The position numbers and the translations under genes were made by a program. The notes under the pieces were generated by a model, which ran no database searches, was not told where the DNA came from, and saw only the letters and a program-made list of their open reading frames with translations. A stretch of 64,000 bases of DNA, from NCBI RefSeq assembly GCF_021602155.1, contig NZ_BQHY01000004.1, positions 186,001 through 250,000 on the forward strand, read 5' to 3'. The stretch comes from Pseudomonas parakoreensis. Lineage in GTDB: Bacteria; Pseudomonadota; Gammaproteobacteria; Pseudomonadales; Pseudomonadaceae. Below are positions 36,863 through 46,343 of the stretch, piece by piece (the first letter of the stretch is position 1; every line of letters starts with the position of its first letter).

Positions 36863-37099
36863 ATGCACAAAATTCTGTTGACCCTGGCCCTGCTCGCCGG
36901 CCTCGCCGCCCAGGCCCAGGCTGATGAAGAGGCCATTGCCTACCGCTACGGCATGGCGCTGGATATTGCTGAAGTCGTGAGCATCACCCCGGTCGCCGAC
37001 GTCTGCGGCGTTGTACCGGTCGAGATGACCTACCTCGACAGCCACGGCGCAAAACACATTCTTCAATACAGCGAATTCGGCACCGGCTGTTCGAACTGA
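36863..37099 (+). CDS. DUF2790-family small periplasmic protein
   Basis: This 78-residue precursor has a signal peptide (cleavage after AQAQA) and a 57-residue mature domain, DUF2790-like: YGMALDIAEVVSI, then DVCGVVPVEMTYLDS and LQYSEFGTGCSN. Two cysteines could form a disulfide. The function is unknown; the family is largely confined to Pseudomonas. It sits between cynS and cynT with 12 nt to cynT, so it is probably co-transcribed. Cyanate chemistry is cytoplasmic, so its presence is unexplained. Confidence 0.82.
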   Translation: MHKILLTLALLAGLAAQAQADEEAIAYRYGMALDIAEVVSITPVADVCGVVPVEMTYLDSHGAKHILQYSEFGTGCSN

Positions 37100-37111
37100 G
37101 AGGACAACACC

Positions 37112-37771
37112 ATGAAAAACCTGATCGAAGGCTTCCTGAAGTTCCAGAACGAGGCGTTTCCGCAACGCACCGAACTGTTCAAACACTTGGCGACCACTCA
37201 ACAACCCGGGACCTTGTTCATCACCTGTTCCGACAGCCGCGTCGTCCCGGAACTGCTGACCCAGCAAGAACCCGGTGAACTGTTCGTGATCCGCAACGCG
37301 GGCAATATCGTGCCGTCCTACAGCCCGCATCCGGGCGGGGTGTCGGCGACGGTGGAATATGCGGTGGCGGTGCTTGGGGTGACTGACATCGTGATCTGCG
37401 GCCACTCCGATTGCGGCGCGATGACCGCGATTGCCCAATGCAAATGCATGGATCACCTGCCCGCCGTCAGCGGCTGGCTGCAACATGCCGAGTCGGCGAA
37501 AGTGGTGAACGAGGCACGACCGCACGCCAATGACGCGGCGAAATTGAGTGCGATGGTGCGGGAAAATGTGATCGCGCAACTGGCGAACATTCAGACCCAC
37601 CCGAGCGTGCGCCTGGCCCAGGAAAAAGGCCTGCTGAACCTGCATGGCTGGGTCTATGACATCGAGACCGGGTCAATCGACGCGCTGGCGGCGGATCGCC
37701 GTACGTTTGTGCCGCTGGCTGAGCAACCGGCGACGTGTGCCATTCAGGCAAACGCCAGCGCAGCCGCCTGA
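37112..37771 (+). CDS. cynT: Beta-class carbonic anhydrase of the cyanate operon
   Basis: This 219-residue enzyme hydrates CO2 released by cyanase back to bicarbonate, preventing its loss. Zinc ligands C39, H98 and C101 and the D41-R43 dyad ([13 protein letters not shown]) are at the E. coli CynT numbers. GAGGACAACACC precedes ATG 37112. Third gene of cynS-DUF2790-cynT; a family B REPIN follows the stop codon. Confidence 0.94.
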   Translation: MKNLIEGFLKFQNEAFPQRTELFKHLATTQQPGTLFITCSDSRVVPELLTQQEPGELFVIRNAGNIVPSYSPHPGGVSATVEYAVAVLGVTDIVICGHSDCGAMTAIAQCKCMDHLPAVSGWLQHAESAKVVNEARPHANDAAKLSAMVRENVIAQLANIQTHPSVRLAQEKGLLNLHGWVYDIETGSIDALAADRRTFVPLAEQPATCAIQANASAAA

Positions 37772-37799
37772 TACAAATCCGCTGAGGTGAAGAGGAACT

Positions 37800-37894
37800 T
37801 GTGGCGAGGGGATTTATCCCCGATGGACTGCGCAGCAGGCCCGATCTCTTGGGGCCGCTTCGCGCCCCATCGGGGATAAATCCCCTCACCACAG
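37800..37894. repeat. REPIN, family B
   Basis: Arms TGTGGCGAGGGGATTTATCC and GGATAAATCCCCTCACCACA between the convergent cynT and ProA-like genes. Confidence 0.93.
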
Positions 37895-37926
37895 GGCCGG
37901 TGTGCATCAATCGGGATAAGGCGTTT

Positions 37927-39429
37927 TCAGCGTTTTACGCTGAGGTCGACCTGCGTCATACGGCTACGCACCGTAAACACCCCATCCCCCGAAAGAATCG
38001 CACTGCGCGCAAACAGGCGCCCGCTCTCCCAGTTCGAAAGCCCCAGCTCCGGCTTGTTCAACGCGTACTGCCCATCGACCCAACGGGTAATCCCGTTGCC
38101 CACAAACGGCGCGTTCACCGCGTTGTAGAAGCGTTCCTGGGCCGCCGCATCCTCACTGATCAGCGACACCGTGAACTGCGGGCTGTAGCGATTGAACAGC
38201 GCGATCGCCTGATCCAGATCATCGACGATCATCAGACTGACTTCCGGGGTTTCTTCCCATTCCCACTCGCGGCCCAAATCGGATTCCGCCAGCGCTTCGG
38301 CCAAGGCCTCGGTCTGATACCCCTCGGCGCGATAGACCTCGACCGTCGCGTTCTGCCACTCGGCCGGCAGGTAGCTTTCACTGCCGGCGACGATGTGCAG
38401 TTTGCAGCCCTGCCCGCGTGCCGTGCCCGCTTGTTTGAGCGCATCGAGGAACAACGGCAGCAGTTCGGCGACACGGTCGCGTTGAATCAGGCAAACGTTC
38501 AGCGTGTTGCAGACTTTGCGATCCAGCGAGTTGCGCACCACGGCGGCGAAGCGTGTGGCATCGGCATCACGATCGGCAATCAGCCATGCGCCGCCAGTGC
38601 CATGCAGGCTGACCGCCGTGCCCGCCTGCTGGGCGATGCTGCCCAACTGGCTGACCGCACGCCCCGAGCCCCGGGCCACCGCCAGCGACAGACGCCGGTC
38701 GGCGAACATCGCCCAACCGGCGGCGTGATTGACGCTTTCCACCAGCGACACCGCCCCCGCCGGCAGACCGGCATCGGCCAGCGCCGGGTTCAGCGCGTGA
38801 GTGACGATCGCTTGCGCAGTGCCCAATGCATCGCTGCCGATGCGCAGCACCGCAGTGTTGCCGGTGCGCAGTACGCCGGCGGCATCGGCGAACACGTTCG
38901 GCCGTCCTTCAAACACGAATGCCACAATGCCCAGCGGCGACACCACTTGCTCGACCTTCCAGCCGTCGTGTTCGACGCTGCTGATGACCTTGCCGCGCGT
39001 GGCCGGCGCATCCCGCCAAGCGCGCAGACCGGCGATCATGTCACGGCGCATGCGCTCGTCGGCGAGCAGCCGGGTGGTGGAGCGACCACGGGCCTTGGCG
39101 CGTTCGATGTCGGCCAGGTTTGCCGCTTCGATCAGGCTCCAGCATTCCGGGGTTTCCAGACGTTGGGCGAACAGATCGAAGAAACGACTGATGGCTTGGT
39201 CGGTCACCGCCGACAAGGCAGTGAAAGCCGCTTCAGCGCGTTCGATGGCTACCGCAGCGGCCTGTTGATCGACCACCGGAATCAGCAACAGCTCGCCACT
39301 CACCTGCTCGACCAAAAGGTGGTCACCGGGCTGAAACCGCGCCGCCAGTTCGGGGCTGACCACGGTCACGCGGTTACCAGCGAAAGGGATCGGCGTGCCG
39401 GCGACTAGACGTTCGAGCGCAAGAGACAT
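37927..39429 (-). CDS. Aldehyde dehydrogenase-superfamily protein related to ProA
   Basis: This 500-residue protein has the fold of glutamate-5-semialdehyde dehydrogenase: PLGIVAFVFEGRPNVFADAAG and RTGNTAVLRIGSDA correspond to the ProA nucleotide-binding region. RKVCNTLNVCLI holds the catalytic Cys, and the C-terminus GLSNWESGRLFARSA matches the end of ProA. It is about 75 residues longer than ProA, with an N-terminal extension (about 1-65) and an insert, and pseudomonads have a separate proA. I therefore call it a ProA paralogue acting on an unknown gamma-carboxyl semialdehyde. It is monocistronic. Confidence 0.75.
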   Translation of the reverse strand: MSLALERLVAGTPIPFAGNRVTVVSPELAARFQPGDHLLVEQVSGELLLIPVVDQQAAAVAIERAEAAFTALSAVTDQAISRFFDLFAQRLETPECWSLIEAANLADIERAKARGRSTTRLLADERMRRDMIAGLRAWRDAPATRGKVISSVEHDGWKVEQVVSPLGIVAFVFEGRPNVFADAAGVLRTGNTAVLRIGSDALGTAQAIVTHALNPALADAGLPAGAVSLVESVNHAAGWAMFADRRLSLAVARGSGRAVSQLGSIAQQAGTAVSLHGTGGAWLIADRDADATRFAAVVRNSLDRKVCNTLNVCLIQRDRVAELLPLFLDALKQAGTARGQGCKLHIVAGSESYLPAEWQNATVEVYRAEGYQTEALAEALAESDLGREWEWEETPEVSLMIVDDLDQAIALFNRYSPQFTVSLISEDAAAQERFYNAVNAPFVGNGITRWVDGQYALNKPELGLSNWESGRLFARSAILSGDGVFTVRSRMTQVDLSVKR

Positions 39430-39512
39430 GAAGCGGATTCACCATATGAGGGGCGGCCGGAAAATGTAGCGGATTCTGCGCTGAAACACACCTTCTACAA
39501 ACACCAGCAAAC

Positions 39513-39603
39513 CTGTGGGAGCTGGCTTGCCAGCGATGAGGCCGGCAAGCCCGGCATTGACGTTGCTGAACCACCGCTATCGCTGGCAAGCCAGCTCCCA
39601 CAA
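39513..39603. repeat. REPIN, family D
   Basis: Arms CTGTGGGAGCTGGCTTGCCA and TGGCAAGCCAGCTCCCACA, with an inner GCCGGCAAGCCCGGC dyad, between the ProA-like gene and glutaminase. Confidence 0.93.
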
Positions 39604-39629
39604 AGTTTTGCAGTGTTTGGAAGATCGGG

Positions 39630-40538
39630 TCAGAAGACTGACCAGCCAATCCGCGAACTGAGCATCTCCAGCGCCGCCATCCCCGCCAGCGAGTTGCCGG
39701 CAGCATTGAGTTCCGGCGACCACACGCACACGCTGAATTGCCCCGGCACCACCGCGACAATCCCGCCGCCGACCCCGCTCTTGCCCGGCAGGCCGACGCG
39801 ATAGGCGAAATTGCCGGCCTCGTCGTACAGGCCGCTGGTGGCCATGATCGAGTTGACCTGCTGCGTCTGGCGCCGGGTGAGGATCTGTTCGCCGCTGTGC
39901 TTGCAGAACCCGTCGTTGGCGAGGAAGCAGAACGCCCGCGCCAGGTCGATACAGTTCATGCGCAACGCGCAGTGGCTGAAGTAGCTGCGCAATACCGCTT
40001 CGACGTCGTTGTGGAAGTTGCCGAACGATTGCATCAGGTACGCCATGGCCGCGTTGCGGGCGCGGTGCTGGTATTCGGATTCGGCGACTTTGCCGTCGAC
40101 GATCACCTGCGGATTGCCCGACAGGCGCCGCACGAAATCACGCATCGACAGGGCCGGCGCGGCGAAACGCGACTGGTTAATGTCGCAGATCACCAGCGCC
40201 CCGGCGTTGATGAACGGATTACGGGGGCGCCCGCGCTCGAACTCCAGCTGCACCAGCGAGTTGAACGGCTGGCCGGACGGCTCGTGACCCAGACGCTCCC
40301 AAATCGCCTCGCCGGAATGCTCGATGGCCTGCACCAGGCTGAACACTTTGGAGATACTCTGCACCGAGAACGGCGTCTCGGCATCGCCGGCGCAATACAT
40401 TTCGCCGTCGTTGCCGTACACGGCGATGCCCAGTTGATTGGCCGGCACGGTGCCGAGGGCGGGAATGTAGTCAGCCACTTTGCCCTGCCCGATCAGGGGC
40501 CGGACAGCGTCAAGAATCTCGTTCAACAGCGCTTGCAT
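39630..40538 (-). CDS. glsB: Glutaminase
   Basis: This 302-residue serine-dependent glutaminase of the beta-lactamase-like fold hydrolyses glutamine to glutamate and ammonia. The nucleophile motif SxxK is S61-K64 (VQSISKVF); [13 protein letters not shown] and [15 protein letters not shown] are signatures. ATG 40538 gives the usual family length; an upstream in-frame start adds 25 residues not seen in homologues. It is not linked to ammonium genes here. Confidence 0.93.
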   Translation of the reverse strand: MQALLNEILDAVRPLIGQGKVADYIPALGTVPANQLGIAVYGNDGEMYCAGDAETPFSVQSISKVFSLVQAIEHSGEAIWERLGHEPSGQPFNSLVQLEFERGRPRNPFINAGALVICDINQSRFAAPALSMRDFVRRLSGNPQVIVDGKVAESEYQHRARNAAMAYLMQSFGNFHNDVEAVLRSYFSHCALRMNCIDLARAFCFLANDGFCKHSGEQILTRRQTQQVNSIMATSGLYDEAGNFAYRVGLPGKSGVGGGIVAVVPGQFSVCVWSPELNAAGNSLAGMAALEMLSSRIGWSVF

Positions 40539-40619
40539 GCCGGGTTCCGAAGTCTCGCCCCATGGGATTGCGGGGACACTGGGGCTAGACGCTGCGCAAG
40601 CTTGCGGAATCACACAAAC

Positions 40620-40713
40620 CCTGTAGGAGCTGCCGAAGGCTGCGATCTTTTGACTTTGATTTTGAGGGGCAAGATCAACATCAAAAGATCGCAGCCTGCG
40701 GCAGCTCCTACAG
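40620..40713. repeat. REPIN, family A
   Basis: Inverted pair between the glutaminase start region and the L,D-transpeptidase stop codon, 7 nt from the latter. Confidence 0.95.
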
Positions 40714-40720
40714 AGATCGG

Positions 40721-42367
40721 TCAGAGTGCCCCGTCGAGGCCGGCGAGCAGCGCACTGTCGCGGCTGTAGATATCCGGCGCATAACGCACCTGCCCATCCT
40801 TGCCGACTTGCGCCGTCCAGTAGGTCATCAGGATCGGCACCGGTGCCGACAGGCGGAATTCGTGGGTGCTGCCGGTGGCGAGCAAGGTGTCGGTGCGCGT
40901 ACGTTCCGCCGGGGTCAACAGCAAGTCACGCAGTTGCATCGGGTGCTCGACCCGCACACAGCCCGAACTGAAAGCGCGCGGGCCTTTGTCGAACAGGGCC
41001 TTGCTCGGCGTATCGTGCAAGTACACGGCGAACGGGTTGGGGAAGCGGATCACCAGTTGCCCCAGCGGATTCCGCGGCCCGGCCTCCTGGCGCAGCATGA
41101 TGTTGCCGGGATTGTCCCAGTCGATATCCGCCGCGGCCAACGGCTGGCCATGGGCGTCGAGGACTTGCAGGTTCTGCCGGCTGAGGAAGGTCTGATCCTT
41201 GCGGATCGCCGGCAGTTTGTCTTCTTTCCAGATGGTCGGCGGCACGGTCCAGGTCGGGTTCAGGGTCAGGCGCGTGACCCGGGATTTGAGCAGCGGGGTC
41301 TGCCGTTCGGCGCGACCGACCTGGGTACGGGTCTGCCAGACCGGCACGCCGCCCTGATACAGGGTCAGTTCGGCGGCGGCGACGTTAACGAGCAAGCCAT
41401 TGGGCTCCATGTCCTGCGCCAGCCAGCGGAAGCGTTCGAGGTTGACTCGCAACTGCTCGCGGCGCGTCAGCGGGCTGATGTTGAGCTCGGCAATCGTCCC
41501 CGGCCCGACTACCCCGTCGGCCTGCAATGAATGGTTGGCCTGAAAGCTCTTCACCGCTTCCACCAGCACACCCTCATAGGCATTGCCGGGCGTGCCGGTG
41601 ACGTGGGTCAGATAGCCCTCGTTGAACAGGCGCTGGGCCAGTTCCGGCACGCGTTTGTCCTCCATCGCCGGGCGCAGCAGCGGGCCGTTGCCCACCGCCT
41701 GCCAATGCGGCAAGGCCTGCAACCGTTGGCTGGCGTAGAGATGACGCAGGCTTTGATACTGCGCCAGACGCGGACGCGCCAGATCGAACGCGGCTGTGAT
41801 GTCGTGCAGGCCGGGTACCGCGATCGCCAGCAATTCCGCCTGACGATCACGCGGGGTGTCATCGGCATGCCACAGCGGCTCGAAATGTGACTGCAACAGA
41901 CGCCCGAAATGCAGGTCTTGCAGCGCTTGCAGATAAAAGCGGCTGATGTCGATATCGGCACACAACTCGCCGTCCTGCGGTGGATTGACGGCCACCGGAT
42001 AGCGCTTGGGATTGAGGCCATCGTCGGCCAACAGCTGCAACTGCGCGCGCAAGGCCGGCAAACGCCCGGACTCGCTGGCCCACACCGGCAGCCAGTCCTG
42101 CTGCTGGTAGAACGCTTGCAGTTGCGCCAGCGCCGGACCACTCAGCTGTGCGGCAATCGCCGGGCATGCCTGAGGCAAACCGATCAGCACCGCTTGCAGC
42201 GGACTTTGTGGTTCGACCGGCATTTGCGCCGGCGGCGTCGGCAGGGTCTGCAACGGCGGCAAGGGTTCATCGGCACAAGCGACAAACGGCGCAGCGAGCA
42301 AACAAATGCTCAAGTAGCATGCGTACTTTTTGAACAACTGCTTTACTCCAATCCGTGGCCGTCTCAT
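40721..42367 (-). CDS. Murein L,D-transpeptidase, YcbB/LdtD-like
   Basis: This protein of up to 548 residues has an N-terminal membrane/signal segment ([18 protein letters not shown]) and a scaffold domain. It also has a peptidoglycan-binding helical domain ([19 protein letters not shown]) and a YkuD catalytic domain. The catalytic Cys is C470 in [11 protein letters not shown] with the His in [14 protein letters not shown]. It makes 3-3 peptide cross-links in the periplasm. A TTG at 42337, 10 nt after GGAG, may be the true start (MFKKYACYL). It is divergent from a second YkuD-type gene, 120 nt away. Confidence 0.9.
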   Translation of the reverse strand: MRRPRIGVKQLFKKYACYLSICLLAAPFVACADEPLPPLQTLPTPPAQMPVEPQSPLQAVLIGLPQACPAIAAQLSGPALAQLQAFYQQQDWLPVWASESGRLPALRAQLQLLADDGLNPKRYPVAVNPPQDGELCADIDISRFYLQALQDLHFGRLLQSHFEPLWHADDTPRDRQAELLAIAVPGLHDITAAFDLARPRLAQYQSLRHLYASQRLQALPHWQAVGNGPLLRPAMEDKRVPELAQRLFNEGYLTHVTGTPGNAYEGVLVEAVKSFQANHSLQADGVVGPGTIAELNISPLTRREQLRVNLERFRWLAQDMEPNGLLVNVAAAELTLYQGGVPVWQTRTQVGRAERQTPLLKSRVTRLTLNPTWTVPPTIWKEDKLPAIRKDQTFLSRQNLQVLDAHGQPLAAADIDWDNPGNIMLRQEAGPRNPLGQLVIRFPNPFAVYLHDTPSKALFDKGPRAFSSGCVRVEHPMQLRDLLLTPAERTRTDTLLATGSTHEFRLSAPVPILMTYWTAQVGKDGQVRYAPDIYSRDSALLAGLDGAL

Positions 42368-42487
42368 TGACGGTCAACCTTACATCAGGTGCGCTGAACA
42401 GTCAGGCTCGAAACAGGGGTCTGTCGGGTATGACTGGGAGTCAGGAGCCAAAGTGCCAAATAAGTAGCCAGTGAGGACACTGTATAA

Positions 42488-43201
42488 ATGTTGACGTTTT
42501 TGCGCCGACTTCTGCTGACCAGCGCGACCCTCGTCGCCGTGAGCAGCCCAGCTTTCGCCGCCGGCAAGCCATCGCCGGTTCTTTTCACCAGCCTCGCGCA
42601 CGCCGCGCCGGAACTCAATCCCCAAGCGCTCAAAGGCGCCTTGAACGCCATGCAATGCGCGGTCAACAATGGCGCGCGCCCCTCACGCCATCTGGCGATC
42701 ATCGATTACTCGCAACCCTCCACCGCGCGCCGGCTGTGGATCTTCGACCTGAGCAGACAGAAACTGGTGCTGCGCGACCTGGTCGCCCACGGTTCGAATT
42801 CCGGGGAAAACTTCGCCACTCAGTTCTCCAATCGCGAAGGCAGCTACCAGTCCAGCCTCGGGCTGTTCCGCACCCAGGAAAGTTACGAGGGAACCCATGG
42901 TTATTCGCTGCGCATGGACGGTCTGGAGCCGGGCTTCAATGATCTGGCCCGCGACCGCGCCATCGTGATCCACGCCGCCGACTACGTGAATCCGCTGTGG
43001 AGCAAGCGTCAAGGCCGAATCGGTCGCAGCCAGGGTTGCCCGGCGGTGCGTCCGCAAGTGGCAAAGCAGGTGATCGACAAACTCAAGGACGGCCAGTTCA
43101 TGTTCTCCTGGTACCCGGATCAGCGCTGGCTGAAGTCATCGCCGTACCTCAACTGCCAGCCACAACAGGTGGCGAGTATCTTGAGTAGCCACGCCAGCTG
43201 A
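42488..43201 (+). CDS. Secreted murein L,D-transpeptidase catalytic-domain protein (YkuD_2 type)
   Basis: This 237-residue protein has a signal peptide (cleavage after SSPAFA). The domain is of the YkuD_2 type: LWIFDLSRQKLVLRDLVAHG, then GYSLRMDGLEPGFND and the active-site stretch VIHAADYVN...GRSQGCPAVRP with His and Cys. It probably acts on peptidoglycan stem peptides or cross-links, possibly partnering the divergent YcbB-like enzyme. ATG 42488 has only a weak purine stretch (GTGAGGACAC). Its last 53 nt overlap the 3' end of the converging DHA2 transporter gene. Confidence 0.85.
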   Translation: MLTFLRRLLLTSATLVAVSSPAFAAGKPSPVLFTSLAHAAPELNPQALKGALNAMQCAVNNGARPSRHLAIIDYSQPSTARRLWIFDLSRQKLVLRDLVAHGSNSGENFATQFSNREGSYQSSLGLFRTQESYEGTHGYSLRMDGLEPGFNDLARDRAIVIHAADYVNPLWSKRQGRIGRSQGCPAVRPQVAKQVIDKLKDGQFMFSWYPDQRWLKSSPYLNCQPQQVASILSSHAS

Positions 43202-44537
43202 CGATCAGGGCCATGACCATCAGCGCCGCCGCAACCCCGAACGTGCAGTGCAAGCCACTGCCAATGACCTCGGCCGGGGCTTGCGTCGGGTTGCCGGTAG
43301 CGGAGGCAAACACCGCGCCCATGACCGCCGCGCCGGTGATCAGTCCGAGATTGCGCGACAGCCCGAGCAAAGCCGACACCACGCCGCGCTGATCCTGACT
43401 GACCGTCGCCATCAACCCGGTATTGTTCGCCGCCTGAAACAACGCGTAACTGCTGGCAATGACCGCCATCGGCAACAGATACCCCGGCAGGCCGAGACGC
43501 ATCGGCAACAACGCCAACAAGCTGCAACCCCCGACCATCCCGAGCAACGCCCCCGGCACCACACGCCGCGCACCGAAGCGATCCACCAGACGCCCGGCCG
43601 GCACCCCGCCGCACGCGGCCAGCAGCGGCCCGACTGACAACGCCAGGCCGACCACGGTGCTGCCCAGCCCCAGGCCTCGGCTCAGGTAAAACGGCCCGAC
43701 CACCAGCGTGGTCATCATCACTGTCGTCACCAGCAATGTCAGCGCAAGGCTGCTGCTCAGCCGCGCATCGGCGAACAATGACAAACGAATCAGTGGCGCC
43801 CTGGCTTTCATCTCGACCGCAACAAACACCCCTGCTCCGCACAGGCTGACCAGCAGCAACATCAATGTATGGCCGTCGAGCGTCATCGCCAGCGCATAGG
43901 CCGCCAGCGTCAATACCAACACTGCGCTGCCGAGATAATCAAACGCAACACCCGCCCGCACCGGCCGATCCGCCGGCAGATAGCGATAAACCAGCCACGC
44001 GTTGAGCAGGCCCAAGGGCACGTTGAGGACAAAGATCGACGGCCAGCCAATATGCGCGATCAGCAGACCACCCAGTGACGGCCCGAGGCTGGTGCCGGTG
44101 GCCGACATCGTCGCGAGCAGGCCCATCGCACTGCCCGCCCGCGTTTTGGGCACCGCATCCGCCACCAGCGCCACGGTCAAGGCGAACATGATTGCCGCGC
44201 CCAGGCCCTGCACGGCCCGCGCGCCGATCAACCAGCCAAGCCCCGGAGCCAGTGCGCAACACAACGACGCACTGGTAAAAATGCCAATACCGATCAACAG
44301 CAATCGCCGCCGCCCGAACACATCGCCCAGACGCCCGACGCTGACAATCAACGTGGTGACCGCCAGCAGATACGCCAGCACGATCCATTGCACCTGTTGA
44401 AACGTCGCATCGAACGCGGCGGCCAGGGTGGGTAATCCGGCGTTGGCGATGCTGGTGTCCAGTGATGGCATCAACATCGACAGCGCCAGGCTGGTCAGCG
44501 CCCAGCGGGCTTGAGGGGGCAAGGGGGATCCGGGCAT
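43149..44537 (-). CDS. DHA2-type MFS drug/metabolite efflux pump
   Basis: This 462-residue transporter has about 14 predicted membrane segments. The N-terminal LDTSIANAGLPTLAAAF is the DHA2 motif D1 (LDxTxxNxALP); VGRLGDVFGRRRLLLIG and GTSLGPSLGGLLIAHIGW are motifs A and C of antiporters. It may export a toxic compound sensed by the divergent LysR gene, with about 100 nt between starts. The C-terminal coding region overlaps the L,D-transpeptidase gene end by 53 nt on the other strand. Confidence 0.88.
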   Translation of the reverse strand: MPGSPLPPQARWALTSLALSMLMPSLDTSIANAGLPTLAAAFDATFQQVQWIVLAYLLAVTTLIVSVGRLGDVFGRRRLLLIGIGIFTSASLCCALAPGLGWLIGARAVQGLGAAIMFALTVALVADAVPKTRAGSAMGLLATMSATGTSLGPSLGGLLIAHIGWPSIFVLNVPLGLLNAWLVYRYLPADRPVRAGVAFDYLGSAVLVLTLAAYALAMTLDGHTLMLLLVSLCGAGVFVAVEMKARAPLIRLSLFADARLSSSLALTLLVTTVMMTTLVVGPFYLSRGLGLGSTVVGLALSVGPLLAACGGVPAGRLVDRFGARRVVPGALLGMVGGCSLLALLPMRLGLPGYLLPMAVIASSYALFQAANNTGLMATVSQDQRGVVSALLGLSRNLGLITGAAVMGAVFASATGNPTQAPAEVIGSGLHCTFGVAAALMVMALIVSWRGYSRYSPPVVAGS

Positions 44538-44640
44538 CGGGCGCTCCTGGTGCGAAGGTCAGACGGCATAGCCTGAGTCTCGACAAGGCAGGGCGCAAGA
44601 CGCATGCTTTGCACTTGATACCTGCATGGAACGCCATGTC

Positions 44641-45528
44641 ATGAGCGCACCGGACCTTAACCTGTTGATCACCCTTGACGTACTGCTGCGCGAAGGCAGC
44701 GTCGCCCGCGCCGCGCAAATTCTGCGGCTGAGCCCGTCGGCCATGAGCCGTGCGCTGGCCCGGCTGCGCGAGACCACCGGCGACCCGTTGCTGGTTCGCG
44801 CCGGGCGTGGCCTGGTGCCGACCCCGCGTGCGCTGGAGTTGCGTGAGCGGGTCAGCACGCTGGTGCAGGAAGCCGAGGCCGCTTTGCGCCCCGCCGAGAT
44901 TCTCGACCCCGGCCAGTTGCAGCGCACCTTTACCCTGCGCAACACCGACGGTTTTGTTGAAACCTTCGCCGCCGCCCTTCTCGCGCGCATCGCCGAAGAA
45001 GCACCCGGCGTGCGCCTGCGCTTTGTGCAGAAGGCCGACAAGGACAGCACCCTTCTACGTGAAGGCCGGGTGGATCTGGAGACCGGTGTGGTCGATGACA
45101 GCACCGACCCGGCGCTGCACAGCCGTATCCTGTTTCAGGATCACTGGATTGGTGTAGTTCGTGAGGGCCATCCGTTGTGTGCGGGCAAGATCAGCAGCAA
45201 ACGCTTCGCCGGCGGCCAGCACATTCTCATCTCACGTCGCGGGCGCAGCAGCGGCCCGGTGGACGAAGCGTTGCTGGCTGCGGGTCTGACGCGGGATATC
45301 GTTACTTCATTCGGCGGGTTTTCGGCGGCGCTGACGCTGGTCCGCGAATCAGACCTGATCGCCACGGTTCCAGAGCGTCACACCAGCAAGCTGCGCATGG
45401 GCCTGCACAGCTTCGCCCTGCCCTTCAGGATGCCGCCGATCAGCGTATCGATGCTCTGGCACCCGCGCATGGACGCCGACCCGGCGCACCGCTGGTTGCG
45501 CAATTGCGTACGGGAAGTCTGCGTCTAA
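44641..45528 (+). CDS. LysR-family regulator, divergent from the DHA2 pump
   Basis: This 295-residue LysR protein has the HTH GSVARAAQILRLSPSAMSRAL near residues 20-40 and an effector domain from about 90, with RRGRSSGPVDEALLAAG in the ligand region. It is of the NodD/LinR-like branch with MSAPDLNLLITLDVLL at the N-terminus. ATG 44641 matches that branch; ATG 44626 (adding MERHV) is possible. The start sites face the pump gene, making the pump its likely target. It overlaps the converging SleB-like gene by 4 nt. Confidence 0.87.
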   Translation: MSAPDLNLLITLDVLLREGSVARAAQILRLSPSAMSRALARLRETTGDPLLVRAGRGLVPTPRALELRERVSTLVQEAEAALRPAEILDPGQLQRTFTLRNTDGFVETFAAALLARIAEEAPGVRLRFVQKADKDSTLLREGRVDLETGVVDDSTDPALHSRILFQDHWIGVVREGHPLCAGKISSKRFAGGQHILISRRGRSSGPVDEALLAAGLTRDIVTSFGGFSAALTLVRESDLIATVPERHTSKLRMGLHSFALPFRMPPISVSMLWHPRMDADPAHRWLRNCVREVCV

Positions 45529-46145
45529 CGCGCATCGCCGCCGGCCGGTTTATAGAACAGGAATTTGCCGACCGCGGCGGTCTTTTTGTACTCCTTGGCC
45601 CAACTCGGGTGCACGTTGCGATCATGAAAGTACAACGCGCCACGGGTGCGATCCGGCAACTGGCGGTTGAGCGCCTTGCCGGCGATGTCCTTGGCCAAGG
45701 TGTATTCAGCGTCTTCCTTGACCTGATCGGCCTTGCCATCGCACCACCAGGAAAACTGGCAACTCTTGGTTTCCGACCCTTGTTTGACCACTGCACACAC
45801 GGTGTCGGGAAAGCCATCATGGCCCAGGCGGTTCATCACCACGCTGGCCACGGCCTGCATTTCCGCAGTGTCGCGCCCCTTGGCTTCCCAGTAGATACTG
45901 CGAGCCAGGCAGGTGATCGGATCGTCCAGCGGCGCGGTGCCAGCGGGGTCCACGGCTTGTACTTCAGTCGGTGTGATCGCTTCGGATTTGGGTGCCGGCG
46001 CCGCGCTGACTTTGTCAGCGGCTTTCTCTTCCAGCACCTGGGCTTTTTCTTCGGCCTTGGCCTTGATCGGGGCCTGATCGGTGGCCATCACCACACCGGC
46101 CATCAGGGTTACTGCGAAACAGCCAGCCAACCATTTCAATCCCAT
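45525..46145 (-). CDS. SleB-type cell-wall hydrolase
   Basis: This 206-residue secreted protein has a signal peptide (GCFAVTLMAGVVMA), an Ala/Lys/Glu-rich linker (about 24-70) and a Hydrolase_2 domain: CLARSIYWEAKGRDTAEMQAV, then VVMNRLGHDGFPDTVCAVV and CQFSWWCDG. The domain is that of spore-cortex lytic enzyme SleB, which in Gram-negatives acts on peptidoglycan as a transglycosylase or amidase. The Glu in YWEAKG is the expected catalytic acid. It is the third cell-wall enzyme within 5 kb. Confidence 0.88.
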   Translation of the reverse strand: MGLKWLAGCFAVTLMAGVVMATDQAPIKAKAEEKAQVLEEKAADKVSAAPAPKSEAITPTEVQAVDPAGTAPLDDPITCLARSIYWEAKGRDTAEMQAVASVVMNRLGHDGFPDTVCAVVKQGSETKSCQFSWWCDGKADQVKEDAEYTLAKDIAGKALNRQLPDRTRGALYFHDRNVHPSWAKEYKKTAAVGKFLFYKPAGGDAR

Positions 46146-46343
46146 GTCAGTTCTTCCGGCAGCGCCCGTTCCGGGCAAGGTGTTTCGTGGGGGAGACGCC
46201 CGGTTCCCGGGGCCTTCGGAGAGTGTAGACGGCAAAGGCCGGCGTAACGTTCCGCAGAAAAACCGGCTCGATGAAGAAAAAGACATTGCACGGACCGGGG
46301 GCCTTTCGCGCATCATGAGCGCATTCCGCTCAAGGAGATTTCC

